This document shows, piece by piece, positions 45,207 to 53,435 of a stretch of DNA of 64,000 nucleotides. Both the position numbers and the translations under genes were made by a program. The notes under the pieces are model-generated. The model was not told where the DNA came from. It was given only the letters and a program-made list of their open reading frames with translations, and did not search any database. Position 1 is the first letter of the stretch. Each line of letters begins with the position of its first letter. Source of the DNA: JADKCZ01 sp963786945 (GTDB taxonomy: Bacteria; Myxococcota; Myxococcia; Myxococcales; Anaeromyxobacteraceae); contig CAWBAO010000004.1 in the NCBI GenBank assembly GCA_963786945.1, positions 310,001-374,000 on the forward strand, written 5' to 3'.

Positions 45207-46009
45207 TCGCTCACCGTGAACGGGAAGGCGGCCGAGACCGGCGCGCCGCCAGGGGGGCGCACCGTGACGGTGGCGATCCAGTCCTTGCGGCCGCTGTGGC
45301 AGCGGACCAGCACGCCGGTGCCGGCGTGGCGCCCGGCCCCGGCGGGCCGGAGCTGGATCCGGTTCTCCCCCATGTTCATCTCCTTCATGGCGAAGGCCAC
45401 CTCGACGGTGGCGCCGTCGAGCGGCGCGCCGTCGCGCGAGACGGTGACGGTGACCGGCAGGTCCCTCATGGTGGCCAGGGCGCGGCCGAGGTCGAGGGTG
45501 AGCTGCAGCCCCCCGGCCATCGCCTGGCAGGGCGCCGCCGCCAGCTGGCAGGGGGCCCCGGTCCCGGCCTCGACCCGGACCTGCTGCGTGAGCCCGACCG
45601 CGTCGGCGCCGCGGCTGGCGTCGAGCCGGACGTCCCAGAACCCGGGCGCGGCGAAGCCGATCGGCACGCGGTAGCGGCCGCCGCCCAGCGCCTGGGCCGT
45701 CCCCTGCCGCTCGTCGCCGGGCCCGGCCGGCCGGGTCACCGCCACGCGCACCTCGGCCCCCTCCACCGGGGCGCCGGCCTTGTCGACCAGCATGAAGCCG
45801 AGACCCGCCCCGCCCGGCCGCAGGTCGGCGGGGTCGAAGCGGGCCTGCCAGCCGAGCCGCTCGCGCGCCTGGCGCTCCTGGTCGTGGCGGAGCCCGTGCT
45901 CGTAGGGATCCTTCACCACGGTCTCCTCGCGGAGGCTGGTGCCGACGGCGATGGTGACCGCCAGGACGCCGAGGGCGGTGACGGACGCGACGGCGATGAG
46001 CGGCTTCAT
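45203..46009 (-). CDS. ccoH: FixH/CcoH-like protein with duplicated domain
   Basis: 268 residues. An N-terminal membrane anchor (LIAVASVTALGVLAVTIAVG) and KDPYEHGLRHDQERQARERLGW mark FixH, an oxidase assembly factor. A FixH-like beta domain (about 50-135) is followed by a second, related YtkA-like domain (about 150-268) with ATVEVAFAMKEMNMGENRIQL and RCHSGRKDWIATVTV. The usual protein has one domain and about 150-180 residues, so this one is enlarged by duplication or fusion. A CQLAAAPC pair between them and the Met-rich segment could bind copper. It overlaps ccoG and the SafE/TauE gene by four bases each. Confidence 0.82.
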   Translation of the reverse strand: MKPLIAVASVTALGVLAVTIAVGTSLREETVVKDPYEHGLRHDQERQARERLGWQARFDPADLRPGGAGLGFMLVDKAGAPVEGAEVRVAVTRPAGPGDERQGTAQALGGGRYRVPIGFAAPGFWDVRLDASRGADAVGLTQQVRVEAGTGAPCQLAAAPCQAMAGGLQLTLDLGRALATMRDLPVTVTVSRDGAPLDGATVEVAFAMKEMNMGENRIQLRPAGAGRHAGTGVLVRCHSGRKDWIATVTVRPPGGAPVSAAFPFTVSE

Positions 46010-47235
46010 GGCGACTCCGGGACGACGAGCAGGGCGTGGCTGGCGAGGGAGAAGGTCCGGCCGCCGGGCGCCTCGGCGACGGCGGTGAAGGTGGCGTCGC
46101 GCCGGCCGGCCGGGCCGCGCGTCTCGGCCACCACCCGCAGCCGTCGGTGCTCACCGGCGCCCAGCCCCAGCTCGGGTGGCCGCAGCGAGACCTCCAGCCC
46201 GGGGGCGGCCAGGGTCAGCCGGACGGTGACGGCCGAGTCCGAGCGGTTCTCCAGCGACACCACGTAGGCGATCAGGGCGCGGCCGTCAGGGGTCCGGCGC
46301 GGCGCGAAGCCGCTGTCGGGGACCACGGTGAGGTCGAGCGCGGTCCCGGCCACGGCGCGGGCCGCCGCCACGGTGGCGCCGAGGGAGAGCAGCGTGGCCA
46401 GCAGCAGCCCGACCGTGGCGGGCCGGACCAGCCGCCGTGCCCGCCCCGGCTCGCCGAAGAAGTAGCCGACCAGGTCCGGCCTGCGCTTCAGCTTGAGCAT
46501 GATGGGCCGGCAGGCGTCGACGCACTCGGCGCAGGCGATGCACTCCATCTGGGCGCCATCGCGGATGTCGATGCCGGTGGGGCAGCAGCGGACGCAGGCG
46601 CCGCAGTCGACGCAGTCCGGATCGCGACGCTGGTCGTAGGCGATGGTGAGGGTGTGGGCGTCGTAGAGGACGCCCTGCAGCCGGGCGTAGGGGCAGGCGG
46701 TGGCGCAGAAGCGGCCGCGGACGAGGGTGAGATCGAGGAAGAGGACCACGGAGAGCACGCCCCAGGCGCCGGCGGCCACCGGCCCGAGCCGGCCGGCGGC
46801 CAGGTCGGCGAGGAACTGGCCGGGGGGGACGAAGTACCAGACCGTGGCGGCGCCGGTGAGCAGCGAGACCAGCGCGGTCAGCGCCACGCCAGCGGCTCGC
46901 CGCCACGGCCGCGCCACCCGGCCGGGCCACGGCTGCACCAGCCGGGTCAGGTCGCCGAGCACCGTCTGCGGGCAGGACCAGCCGCACCAGACCCGCCCGA
47001 AGGAGACCGTCACCAGCAGCAGCAGCAGGGTGAGGAAGATCAGCGCCGGGAGCGTCACGAAGAGCTCGTCCACGCCCACCGCGGCGCCGAAGACGTGGAG
47101 CGTCAGCGTCCCGACGTCGAAGCGGAGCGCGCTCTCGCCCCCCACCGACAGGAAGGGCAGCCCGACGAAGAGGAGCGCCTGGGCTGCCCCGGCCGCGCGG
47201 CGGTACCGCTGGATGGAGCCGCTACCCGTCATCAT
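46006..47235 (-). CDS. ccoG: Cytochrome oxidase accessory protein CcoG
   Basis: About 409 residues from ATG 47235 (a second ATG at 47232). Membrane helices alternate with an early GRVWCGWSCPQTVLGDLTRLVQPWPG segment and RFCATACPYARLQG. A double [4Fe-4S] ferredoxin cluster follows (CVDCGACVRCCPTGIDI, then CIACAECVDACRP). The C-terminal periplasmic IgG-like domain ends ASHALLVVPESP. CcoG is a cupric reductase for cbb3 assembly. The start region overlaps the end of ccoQ by 14 bases; longer in-frame readings would only run antisense through ccoQ. Confidence 0.93.
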   Translation of the reverse strand: MMTGSGSIQRYRRAAGAAQALLFVGLPFLSVGGESALRFDVGTLTLHVFGAAVGVDELFVTLPALIFLTLLLLLVTVSFGRVWCGWSCPQTVLGDLTRLVQPWPGRVARPWRRAAGVALTALVSLLTGAATVWYFVPPGQFLADLAAGRLGPVAAGAWGVLSVVLFLDLTLVRGRFCATACPYARLQGVLYDAHTLTIAYDQRRDPDCVDCGACVRCCPTGIDIRDGAQMECIACAECVDACRPIMLKLKRRPDLVGYFFGEPGRARRLVRPATVGLLLATLLSLGATVAAARAVAGTALDLTVVPDSGFAPRRTPDGRALIAYVVSLENRSDSAVTVRLTLAAPGLEVSLRPPELGLGAGEHRRLRVVAETRGPAGRRDATFTAVAEAPGGRTFSLASHALLVVPESP

Positions 47236-47362
47236 CGAGCATCTTGTACTTCGCCCGCTCCACCTGATCGTGCCGCTTCCGGGAGTAGAGGAAGATCCAG
47301 ATGCCGATGAAGGCCACGCAGAGCGTGACCCCAAAGAGCAGGTAGAAGGTCTCCGGCGCCAT
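47222..47362 (-). CDS. ccoQ: Small cbb3 oxidase subunit CcoQ
   Basis: 46 residues. Start ATG 47362 with GAGGG five bases upstream, stop TAG at 47224-47222. One membrane helix (FYLLFGVTLCVAFIGIWIFL) is followed by YSRKRHDQVERAKYKMLDDDG, the usual CcoQ layout of a helix and a short charged tail; the KYKMLDDD end resembles KYRMLDDEE in CcoS. It lies between the CcoP membrane stub and ccoG, overlapping ccoG by 14 bases. Confidence 0.82.
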   Translation of the reverse strand: MAPETFYLLFGVTLCVAFIGIWIFLYSRKRHDQVERAKYKMLDDDG

Positions 47363-47371
47363 GGTCCCTCG

Positions 47372-47659
47372 CTACGGCTTCCTCTTAGCGGCGCGCTGCA
47401 TCAGCCACAACCCGATCGCCGCGGCGGTGGGGAGCGCGGTGAAGAGGATGGTCATGAAGATGTTGCTGCCCACCTCGGCCGGCGTGTTGGCCAGCTGCCC
47501 CTCCTGCGTCCAGCCGGTGGTCCAGGGCGAGTACCGGTAGAGGTACCAGGCGCCCCAGGCGATGAGGCCGTAGAAGAGGACGTTCCAGCCGACCGGGACG
47601 GTGTGGGCCGTCTCCTTGCGCTCCATCCCCTCGGCGGTGTCGGGAAGCTCGTGGTCCAT
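47372..47659 (-). CDS. ccoP: Stand-alone CcoP membrane domain
   Basis: 95 residues from ATG 47659 with GGAGGAC seven bases upstream. EGMERKETAHTVPVGWNVLFYGLI then WYLYRYSPWTTGWTQEGQL follows the order of the CcoP N-terminal region (DGIEE, LPRWW, GWTQE), but the cytochrome c domains that normally come next are missing. Instead a second helix (IFMTILFTALPTAAAIGLWLM) and a basic end RAAKRKP follow. The missing heme domain is fused to CcoO in the gene upstream. It likely still holds the third-subunit position in the complex. Confidence 0.75.
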   Translation of the reverse strand: MDHELPDTAEGMERKETAHTVPVGWNVLFYGLIAWGAWYLYRYSPWTTGWTQEGQLANTPAEVGSNIFMTILFTALPTAAAIGLWLMQRAAKRKP

Positions 47660-47673
47660 GTGGTGTCCTCCCG

Positions 47674-48663
47674 TCACTTCTTCGGCTCGGCCGAGGGGAC
47701 GTCGTGCCCCTCGGCGGCCTCGTGGGCCTTCTGGTTCCGCAGCCAGGAGATGATCGACCAGATCTCCTCCTTCTTGAGCTGGCCGCCGAAGGCGGTCATG
47801 CCGCCGCCCGGATCTCCCTTCCGGCCGGCGATGGGCTTGACGTCCGAGCCGCCGCTGATGATGGCGAAGTAGGCGCCGTCGGGCAGGTCGCCCTTCTCGC
47901 CCAGGAACTGGTCGTCGATGAGCGACGGCGCCACGCCCTCGGTCCCCTGGGCCTCGTCGCCGTGGCAGACCGCGCAGTTCTCGGTGAAGAGCTTCTTGCC
48001 GACCACCACCGCCTGGGTGTCGTGGGCCAGCGGGTTCTCCAGGTCGAGGTCGGCGCTGCCGCCCTGCCGGCGCGCCACGGCGTGGCCGAGCCACTGGGTG
48101 TAGGCCACCAGCGCGTCCAGCTCGTCCTTGCCCGCCAGCGACGCCTGGACCGCGGCCAGGTCGACCTTCAGCTCGGGGTGGACCGCGCCGAGCGCGGCGA
48201 GGTGGGCGGCCACCTCCCCGGGATCGAGCGGGCGCCCCTTGAGGAACGCGTACTTGGGCATGTTGGACTTCGGGAAGAGGGCCTGCGGGTTGGCGTAGTG
48301 CTGGTAGTGCCAGCCGTCGGGGCGCAGCCCGCCCTCGCGCGCCAGGTCGGGCCCGGTCCGCTTCGAGCCCCACAGGAAGGGGTGGTCGTAGGCGAACTCG
48401 CCGGCCTTGGAGTAGTCGCCGTAGCGCGCCACCTCGCTGGGCAGCGGCCGGATGGTCTGGGTGTGGCAGCCCACGCAGCCCTCGCGCTGGTAGATGTCGC
48501 GCCCCGCCAGCTGCAGCGGCGTGAAGGGCCGGAGCGTCTCCAGCTTCGGGTGCATGTCGGACCGCAGCATCGGGTAGGCCATGGTCACCACCGACCCGAT
48601 GAGGATGGTCACGGTGGCCATGAGGGCCAGGGTGATCGGCTTCCTGTAGATCTCGCCAGCCAT
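47674..48663 (-). CDS. ccoO: CcoO fused to a CcoP-type cytochrome c domain
   Basis: 329 residues. N-terminal anchor (TLALMATVTILIGSVVTMAY), then monoheme CcoO: CVGCH at 63-67 and axial Met in NMPKYAF (about 135). A linker leads to a second cytochrome c domain with CAVCH at 230-234 and a likely axial Met289 in GGGMTAFG, ending KKEEIWSIISWLRN as in CcoP cytochromes. Usual CcoO is about 200-240 residues with one heme; usual CcoP has two. The fusion plus the separate CcoP stub leaves one CcoP-type heme instead of two. It lies 15 bases after ccoN and 14 before the stub. Confidence 0.9.
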   Translation of the reverse strand: MAGEIYRKPITLALMATVTILIGSVVTMAYPMLRSDMHPKLETLRPFTPLQLAGRDIYQREGCVGCHTQTIRPLPSEVARYGDYSKAGEFAYDHPFLWGSKRTGPDLAREGGLRPDGWHYQHYANPQALFPKSNMPKYAFLKGRPLDPGEVAAHLAALGAVHPELKVDLAAVQASLAGKDELDALVAYTQWLGHAVARRQGGSADLDLENPLAHDTQAVVVGKKLFTENCAVCHGDEAQGTEGVAPSLIDDQFLGEKGDLPDGAYFAIISGGSDVKPIAGRKGDPGGGMTAFGGQLKKEEIWSIISWLRNQKAHEAAEGHDVPSAEPKK

Positions 48664-48678
48664 GTCGATCCCCCTCTC

Positions 48679-50085
48679 CTACGCCGCCGCCGCGGAGACG
48701 GCGGCCCGGGCCCGCCCCTGCCGGATGGTCATGAGGACGTTGTAGATGAAGAAGAGCATGCCGACGGTGAAGATGATCCCGGCCAGCGTGCGGGTGTGCC
48801 AGTACGGGTAGTTCTTGGTCAGGGTCTCGATGAAGGTGTACTTGAGCGTCCCGTCGGCGTTGGTGGCCTTCCACATGGCACCCTGCTGGATGCCGGTGAT
48901 CCACATGGTCACCGAGAAGAGCAGCTGGCCGACCATCACCAGCCAGAAGTGGATGTTGGCGATCTTCTCCGAGTAGATGGTGGTGCCGTTGATCCTGGGG
49001 ACCACGTAGTAGATGGAGGCGCAGGCGGTCAGCGTCACCCAGCCCATGGTCCCCATGTGCACGTGACCCGGCACCCAGTCGGTGTAGTGGATGAGCTGCG
49101 AGACCACCCGCAGCCCCTGGGTCGGCCCCTGCACGGTCTGCAGGCCGTAGAAGGTGATGGCCATGAGGAAGAACTTGGCGAGGTAGTTGGTCTTCATCTT
49201 CGACCAGTCCGCACCCACCGTGTAGTAGCCGTTGATCACCGAGCCCCACGACGGGGCGATCAGGAAGATGGTGAAGACGATGGCCAGGGTCTGGATCCAG
49301 TCGGGCAGCGGCGTGTAGACGAGGTGGTGGGCGCCGGTCCAGAGGTAGCCGAAGATCAGCGACCAGAAGGCCAGGATGGAGAGCCGGTGGCTGAAGATGG
49401 GCAGGTTCAGCGCCTTGGGCAGGAAGTAGTAGAACATCGCCAGGAACGGGGTGGTGAAGAGGAAGCCCACCGCGTTGTGGCCGTACCACCACTCCACGTT
49501 GGCCGAGTTCACGCCGGCGAAGAGGTGGTAGCTCTTCATGGGCCCGGCCGGGATGGCGAGGTTGTTGACGATGTAGAGGACGGCGATGGCGATGACGGTG
49601 GCGATGACGTACCAGAGCGACACGTACATCTGCTCTTCCTTGCGCTTGATGATGGTCGCGAAGACGTTGACCGCGAGCATCACCCAGAGCACCACCACCC
49701 CGATGTCGAGCGGCCACTCCAGCTCGGCGTACTCGTTCGACTGGGTGTAGCCCATCATCAGCGAGACCGCGGCCGCGGCGATGGCCAGGTTGAAGATCCA
49801 GAGCTGCAGGCGCGCCAGCCTGGGGAAGACCAGCGGGCGGCCGCTGAGCCGCATCACCACGTAGTAGAAGAGCCCGAAGATCACGCCCGCGCCCAGGCCG
49901 AAGGCCAGCCCGTTGGTGTGGACCGGGCGGAGCCGGCCGTAGGTGAGGTACGGCGCGAAGTTGGCGGCCGGGGCCCAGAGCTGGATGGAGATGAGGAGGC
50001 CGACGAGGATGCCCACGACCCCCCAGGCGATGGACGAGAGGATGAACCCCTGGACCGTCTGGTGGTCGTACCGATAGTCGTTCAT
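48679..50085 (-). CDS. ccoN: cbb3-type cytochrome c oxidase catalytic subunit CcoN
   Basis: 468 residues, 12 expected membrane helices. Heme and copper ligands are visible: RPVHTNGLAFG (low-spin heme His), WWYGHNAVGF (copper site), TGAHHLVYTPLPDW (two further His) and DWVPGHVHMGTMGW (the heme b3 and low-spin His pair). High-affinity oxygen reduction at the inner membrane. ATG 50085 has GGAGGAC upstream. First gene of a nine-gene operon N, O-cytochrome, P stub, Q, G, H, SafE/TauE, I, S. Confidence 0.96.
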   Translation of the reverse strand: MNDYRYDHQTVQGFILSSIAWGVVGILVGLLISIQLWAPAANFAPYLTYGRLRPVHTNGLAFGLGAGVIFGLFYYVVMRLSGRPLVFPRLARLQLWIFNLAIAAAAVSLMMGYTQSNEYAELEWPLDIGVVVLWVMLAVNVFATIIKRKEEQMYVSLWYVIATVIAIAVLYIVNNLAIPAGPMKSYHLFAGVNSANVEWWYGHNAVGFLFTTPFLAMFYYFLPKALNLPIFSHRLSILAFWSLIFGYLWTGAHHLVYTPLPDWIQTLAIVFTIFLIAPSWGSVINGYYTVGADWSKMKTNYLAKFFLMAITFYGLQTVQGPTQGLRVVSQLIHYTDWVPGHVHMGTMGWVTLTACASIYYVVPRINGTTIYSEKIANIHFWLVMVGQLLFSVTMWITGIQQGAMWKATNADGTLKYTFIETLTKNYPYWHTRTLAGIIFTVGMLFFIYNVLMTIRQGRARAAVSAAAA

Positions 50086-50128
50086 GCGCCGCTGTCCTCC
50101 GCTGCGAGGCGGGAAGTGATCGGCGGCG

Positions 50129-50199
50129 ACTATAGCGGAGGGTGACGCCCGGGCCGCCGCACAATTGGGCCCTGCCGTGGCGCGGGATGACAACTTGTC
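50129..50199 (-). promoter_or_regulatory. cco operon upstream region: -10 box and palindrome
   Basis: On the minus strand TATAGT (50134-50129) is a good -10 with a predicted start near 50122, 37 bases before ccoN. No matching -35 is present, which suggests activator dependence. The odd palindrome GACAAGTTGTC (50199-50189) is centred about 72 bases upstream of the predicted start and could be an operator. It does not match the FNR box TTGAT-N4-ATCAA. Confidence 0.4.
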
Positions 50200-50252
50200 G
50201 CACCGGGGGGCGAGGGACCCGCGGCGGCGGGGCGCCGAGCCGGGCGCTGCCC

Positions 50253-52256
50253 TCAGCCGGCGCGCCGCACGTCGATGCGGTTGTCGTAGAAGGTCGAGCC
50301 GCCCGCCTCGTCGGTGAGCCGCTGCGAGGTGAGCGCGTTGACGTTGCGGCCGTCGAGCGTGTCGCGGGTCCAGTGGACCCCCTCCACCACCGCCAGCCCG
50401 TCCGGCACCGCCGCCGTCACCTCGGCCAGCATGGCCACCTCGCCCAGCTCGTTGAAGGCCACCACCCGTGCCCCGTCGGCGATCCCCCGGGCGGCGGCCT
50501 CGGCGGGCGAGAGCCGGACCCGCAGCGGGCCGCGCTTGGCGGCCAGGTCGTCGCGGTCCATGAAGGTGGAGTTGAGGGAGTAGAGGGCCGGCCCGGTCTG
50601 GAGCCGGAGCGGGTGGCTGCCCGTCCCGGCGTGGCTGGGCAGCAGGCGCGGCAGCGGCTCGCGGTGGCGCGGGTTGAGCAGCTCCACCTTGCCCGACGGC
50701 GTCCGCCAGCGCGGCCCGGGCGGCGGCGCGAGCGTCACCGGCCGGCCGGCGTCGAGCGCGGCGACGTCGAACCCGGCGCGCCACGGCGAGGGCGTGGCCA
50801 GCAGCAGGTCGATGACGCCGTCGGCGTCGAGGTCGAACGGGGCCCCCTCGAAGCCGAAGGCGCGCGCCAGCCGGCGGAAGAGCTCCCAGTTGGGCAGCGC
50901 CTCGCCGAGCGGCGGGATGGCCGGCCGGGCCCGCTGCACCACGTAGTGGCCGTAGGACCGGTAGAGGTCGGCGTGCTCCAGCGAGGTGGTGGCCGGCAGC
51001 AGCACGTCGGCGAAGCGGGCGGTGTCGGTGAGGAAGCGCTCGTGGACCACGGTGAAGAGGTCCTCGCGGGCCAGCCCCCGGAGCACGGCGTTCTGGTCGG
51101 GCGCCACCGCCGCCGGGTTGGCGGCGTAGACGCAGATCGACATGACGGGCGGGCCGGTGAGCTCGTTGAGCGCCTGGCCGAGCCGGACCATGTTGATGGT
51201 GCGGGTGGGACGGGCCATGAGGTCGGGGCGCGTGAAGGCGGCGAGCGGGAAGGCGGCGCTGGTGGAGGCGCCCCAGTAGAAGCCGCCCCCCTTGGCCATC
51301 ACCCCCGACACCGCCGCCAGCGCGGCGATGGAGCGGACGTTCATGGCGCCGTTGCCGTAGCGGCTCAGCCCCTCGCCGATGCGGATGACCGGCGCCCGCG
51401 CCTCCGCCAGCGCCCGGGCCAGCTCGAGCAGGGTGGCCTCGTCGAGCCCGGTCAGCGCCGCGGTCCGCGCCGGCGGGTGGTCGGCCAGCACCGCCGCCTT
51501 GAGCTCGGGCCAGCCCTGGGCCTCGGCGGCCAGGAACCCCTCGGCGGCCAGCCCCTCCCGCGCCAGCAGGTGCATGAGCCCGAGGCAGAGCGCGCCGTCC
51601 GAGCCGGGCGTGACGGCGAAGACCCGGTCGACCACCGCGGCGGTGGCGGTGTGGTGGGTGTCGACCAGCCAGACCCTGGCCCCGTGCCTCCTCGCCTCCT
51701 TCACCCAGGGGAGGAGGTGGAGGTTGGCGGCCACCGCGTTGACGCCCCAGAGCACGACGAGATCCCCGCGGGCCACCACCGAGGGGTCGAGCCCGACGGT
51801 GTCGCCGAGGATGGCCTTGAGGCCGGCGTCCTTGGCGGGCGAGCAGATGGTCCTCGCCAGCTGGGAGGCGCCCAGCCGGTGGAAGAAGGCGTGGCCGGCG
51901 TTGCGCTGCACCAGCCCCATGGTCCCGGCGTAGGAGTAGGGGAGGATGGCCTCCGCGCCGTGGGCCGCGGCGATGGCCTTCCAGCGCCCGGCGACCAGGT
52001 CGATGGCCTCGTCCCAGGTGGCGCGGCGGAACTTCCCCTCCCCCTTCCGCCCCGTCCGCACCAGGGGGTGGGTGAGCCGGTCCGGGTGGTTCACGGTCCG
52101 CTCGTAGTGGACCATCTTGGGGCAGAGCGAGCCGCGCGAGTACGGGTGGGCCTCGTTGCCCCGCACCGCCACCAGCCGCCCGTCCTCCACCTCGGCCAGC
52201 AGGCCGCAGCAGTCGGGGCAGTCGTAGGGGCAGGCCGAGGGGACCAGCGTGGACAT
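50253..52256 (-). CDS. Molybdopterin-dependent oxidoreductase, cytoplasmic
   Basis: 667 residues. An N-terminal [4Fe-4S] site (Cys9, Cys13, Cys16 or Cys17, Cys45 in RGSLCPK) is followed by the DMSO-reductase-family domains: RATWDEAIDLVAGRW, SPAKDAGLKAILG, GVNAVAANLHLLPWV, RFLTDTARFADVLLPATTSLE and a C-terminal molybdopterin-dinucleotide-binding domain with NSTFMDRDDLAAKRGP and VRLSPAEAAARGI. No twin-arginine signal. Substrate cannot be assigned; the protein resembles uncharacterised BisC-like enzymes. No electron-transfer subunit is adjacent, so it may act alone or with a distant partner. It precedes the cco operon by 167 bases on the same strand. Confidence 0.85.
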   Translation of the reverse strand: MSTLVPSACPYDCPDCCGLLAEVEDGRLVAVRGNEAHPYSRGSLCPKMVHYERTVNHPDRLTHPLVRTGRKGEGKFRRATWDEAIDLVAGRWKAIAAAHGAEAILPYSYAGTMGLVQRNAGHAFFHRLGASQLARTICSPAKDAGLKAILGDTVGLDPSVVARGDLVVLWGVNAVAANLHLLPWVKEARRHGARVWLVDTHHTATAAVVDRVFAVTPGSDGALCLGLMHLLAREGLAAEGFLAAEAQGWPELKAAVLADHPPARTAALTGLDEATLLELARALAEARAPVIRIGEGLSRYGNGAMNVRSIAALAAVSGVMAKGGGFYWGASTSAAFPLAAFTRPDLMARPTRTINMVRLGQALNELTGPPVMSICVYAANPAAVAPDQNAVLRGLAREDLFTVVHERFLTDTARFADVLLPATTSLEHADLYRSYGHYVVQRARPAIPPLGEALPNWELFRRLARAFGFEGAPFDLDADGVIDLLLATPSPWRAGFDVAALDAGRPVTLAPPPGPRWRTPSGKVELLNPRHREPLPRLLPSHAGTGSHPLRLQTGPALYSLNSTFMDRDDLAAKRGPLRVRLSPAEAAARGIADGARVVAFNELGEVAMLAEVTAAVPDGLAVVEGVHWTRDTLDGRNVNALTSQRLTDEAGGSTFYDNRIDVRRAG

Positions 52257-52375
52257 GCCGGGAATCTAGCCGGTTCCGCCGGCAAGCGCAGGGCCACTCG
52301 CGGGCCCGTCCCCGGTCGTCCAGCCCACCCCGGCGGTTTGACGGCCCCCGGCGCGCGTGCTTCGCTCCCGGCCAG

Positions 52376-53356
52376 ATGAAGGCCCTCGTCACCGGCGCCG
52401 GCGGCTTCCTCGGGCGGGCGCTGGTGCGCGCCCTCGCCGCTCGCGGCGACGCGGTCCGGGCGCTGGCGCGCCGACCCGACCTGGAGTTCGAGCGCCCCGG
52501 CGTCGAGGTGCAGCTCGGCGACGCCACCGATCCCCGGGCGCTGGCGGACGCGGTGAAGGGCGTCGACGTGGTCTTCCACCTGGCCGGCCTGCGCCGCGCC
52601 GTCGAGCGGGACGCCTTCTGGCGCGCCAACGTCGGATCGACCCGGCTGCTGCTCGACGCCTGCGTCGCCGGCACCCCCGGCCTGCGCCGCTTCGTGCTGG
52701 CCGGCTCGCGCGCCGCCGCGGCGCCGTCGGCCACCGGCTGCCGCGAGGAGGAGCCGCTGCGCCCGGCCGAGTGGTACGGCGAGTCGAAGGCGGAGGCGGA
52801 GCGGGTGGCCTTCCTCTACCGCGATCGGCTGCCGGTGGCGGTGGCGCGCCCGCCGCGGATCATGGGGCCGGGCGACCGCGAGAACCTGCTCTTCTTCAGG
52901 CTGGCGCGGGCCGGGTGGGCGCTCGAGTTCGGGGGGCCCCGGCCGCTCTCCTGGATCGACGTCGACGACTGCGCCCGGGGGCTGCTGCTGCTGGCCGACC
53001 GGCCCGAGGCGGTGGGCGAGGCCTTCTTCCTGGCCAGCGACGAGCGGACCACGACGCAGGGGCTGATGCTGGCGGCGGCCGTGGCGCTGGGCGTGGAGGC
53101 GCGCCGGGTCGACGTGCCCGGGCCGCTGCTCTCCGGCGCGGCGGCGCTGGCCGACCTCATCACCCGCGTCACCAGGAGGCCGCTGCCGCTCAACCGCAAG
53201 CTGGCGCGGCAGGTGCTCGCCCCGGGCTGGGTGTGCGACACCGCCAAGGCCAGGGCGCGGCTCGGCTTCAGCGCCACCACGACGCTGGCGGAGTCGATGG
53301 CCCGGGCCGCCGCCTGGTACCTGGAGCGGGGCTGGCTCGAGCCCCCGGCGGCGTGA
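52376..53356 (+). CDS. NAD(P)-dependent epimerase/dehydratase (extended SDR)
   Basis: 326 residues. Rossmann motif VTGAGGFLGRAL (5-16), HLAG (68-71), catalytic Ser111 (LAGSRA), Tyr134 and Lys138 (YGESK). The profile is that of extended short-chain dehydrogenases acting on nucleotide sugars or sterol-like substrates; the substrate is unknown. Two segments of its 3' half (about 53049-53069 and 53174-53231) recur, decayed, downstream at 54289-54372 as traces of a tandem duplication. Starts at ATG 52376; convergent with the first outer-membrane protein gene across a hairpin. Confidence 0.85.
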   Translation: MKALVTGAGGFLGRALVRALAARGDAVRALARRPDLEFERPGVEVQLGDATDPRALADAVKGVDVVFHLAGLRRAVERDAFWRANVGSTRLLLDACVAGTPGLRRFVLAGSRAAAAPSATGCREEEPLRPAEWYGESKAEAERVAFLYRDRLPVAVARPPRIMGPGDRENLLFFRLARAGWALEFGGPRPLSWIDVDDCARGLLLLADRPEAVGEAFFLASDERTTTQGLMLAAAVALGVEARRVDVPGPLLSGAAALADLITRVTRRPLPLNRKLARQVLAPGWVCDTAKARARLGFSATTTLAESMARAAAWYLERGWLEPPAA

Positions 53357-53377
53357 CCACCGCGGCCGGCGAGACGG

Positions 53378-53403
53378 CGACGGCCGCCCGGAGGCGGCCG
53401 TCG
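53378..53403. terminator. Hairpin between convergent genes, first copy
   Basis: CGACGGCCGCC (53378-53388) pairs perfectly with GGCGGCCGTCG (53393-53403) around CGGA. It separates the epimerase from the convergent outer-membrane protein gene and could act in both directions. No U-tract. A second copy with a five-base loop is at 54390-54416. Confidence 0.5.
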
Positions 53404-53435
53404 AGTTCCAGCGGGAGCGCCGGTGGGGCGGGGCA

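Noticed and set aside
50189..50199. FNR/Anr box upstream of ccoN
   Set aside because: GACAAGTTGTC lacks the TTGAT-N4-ATCAA half-sites.
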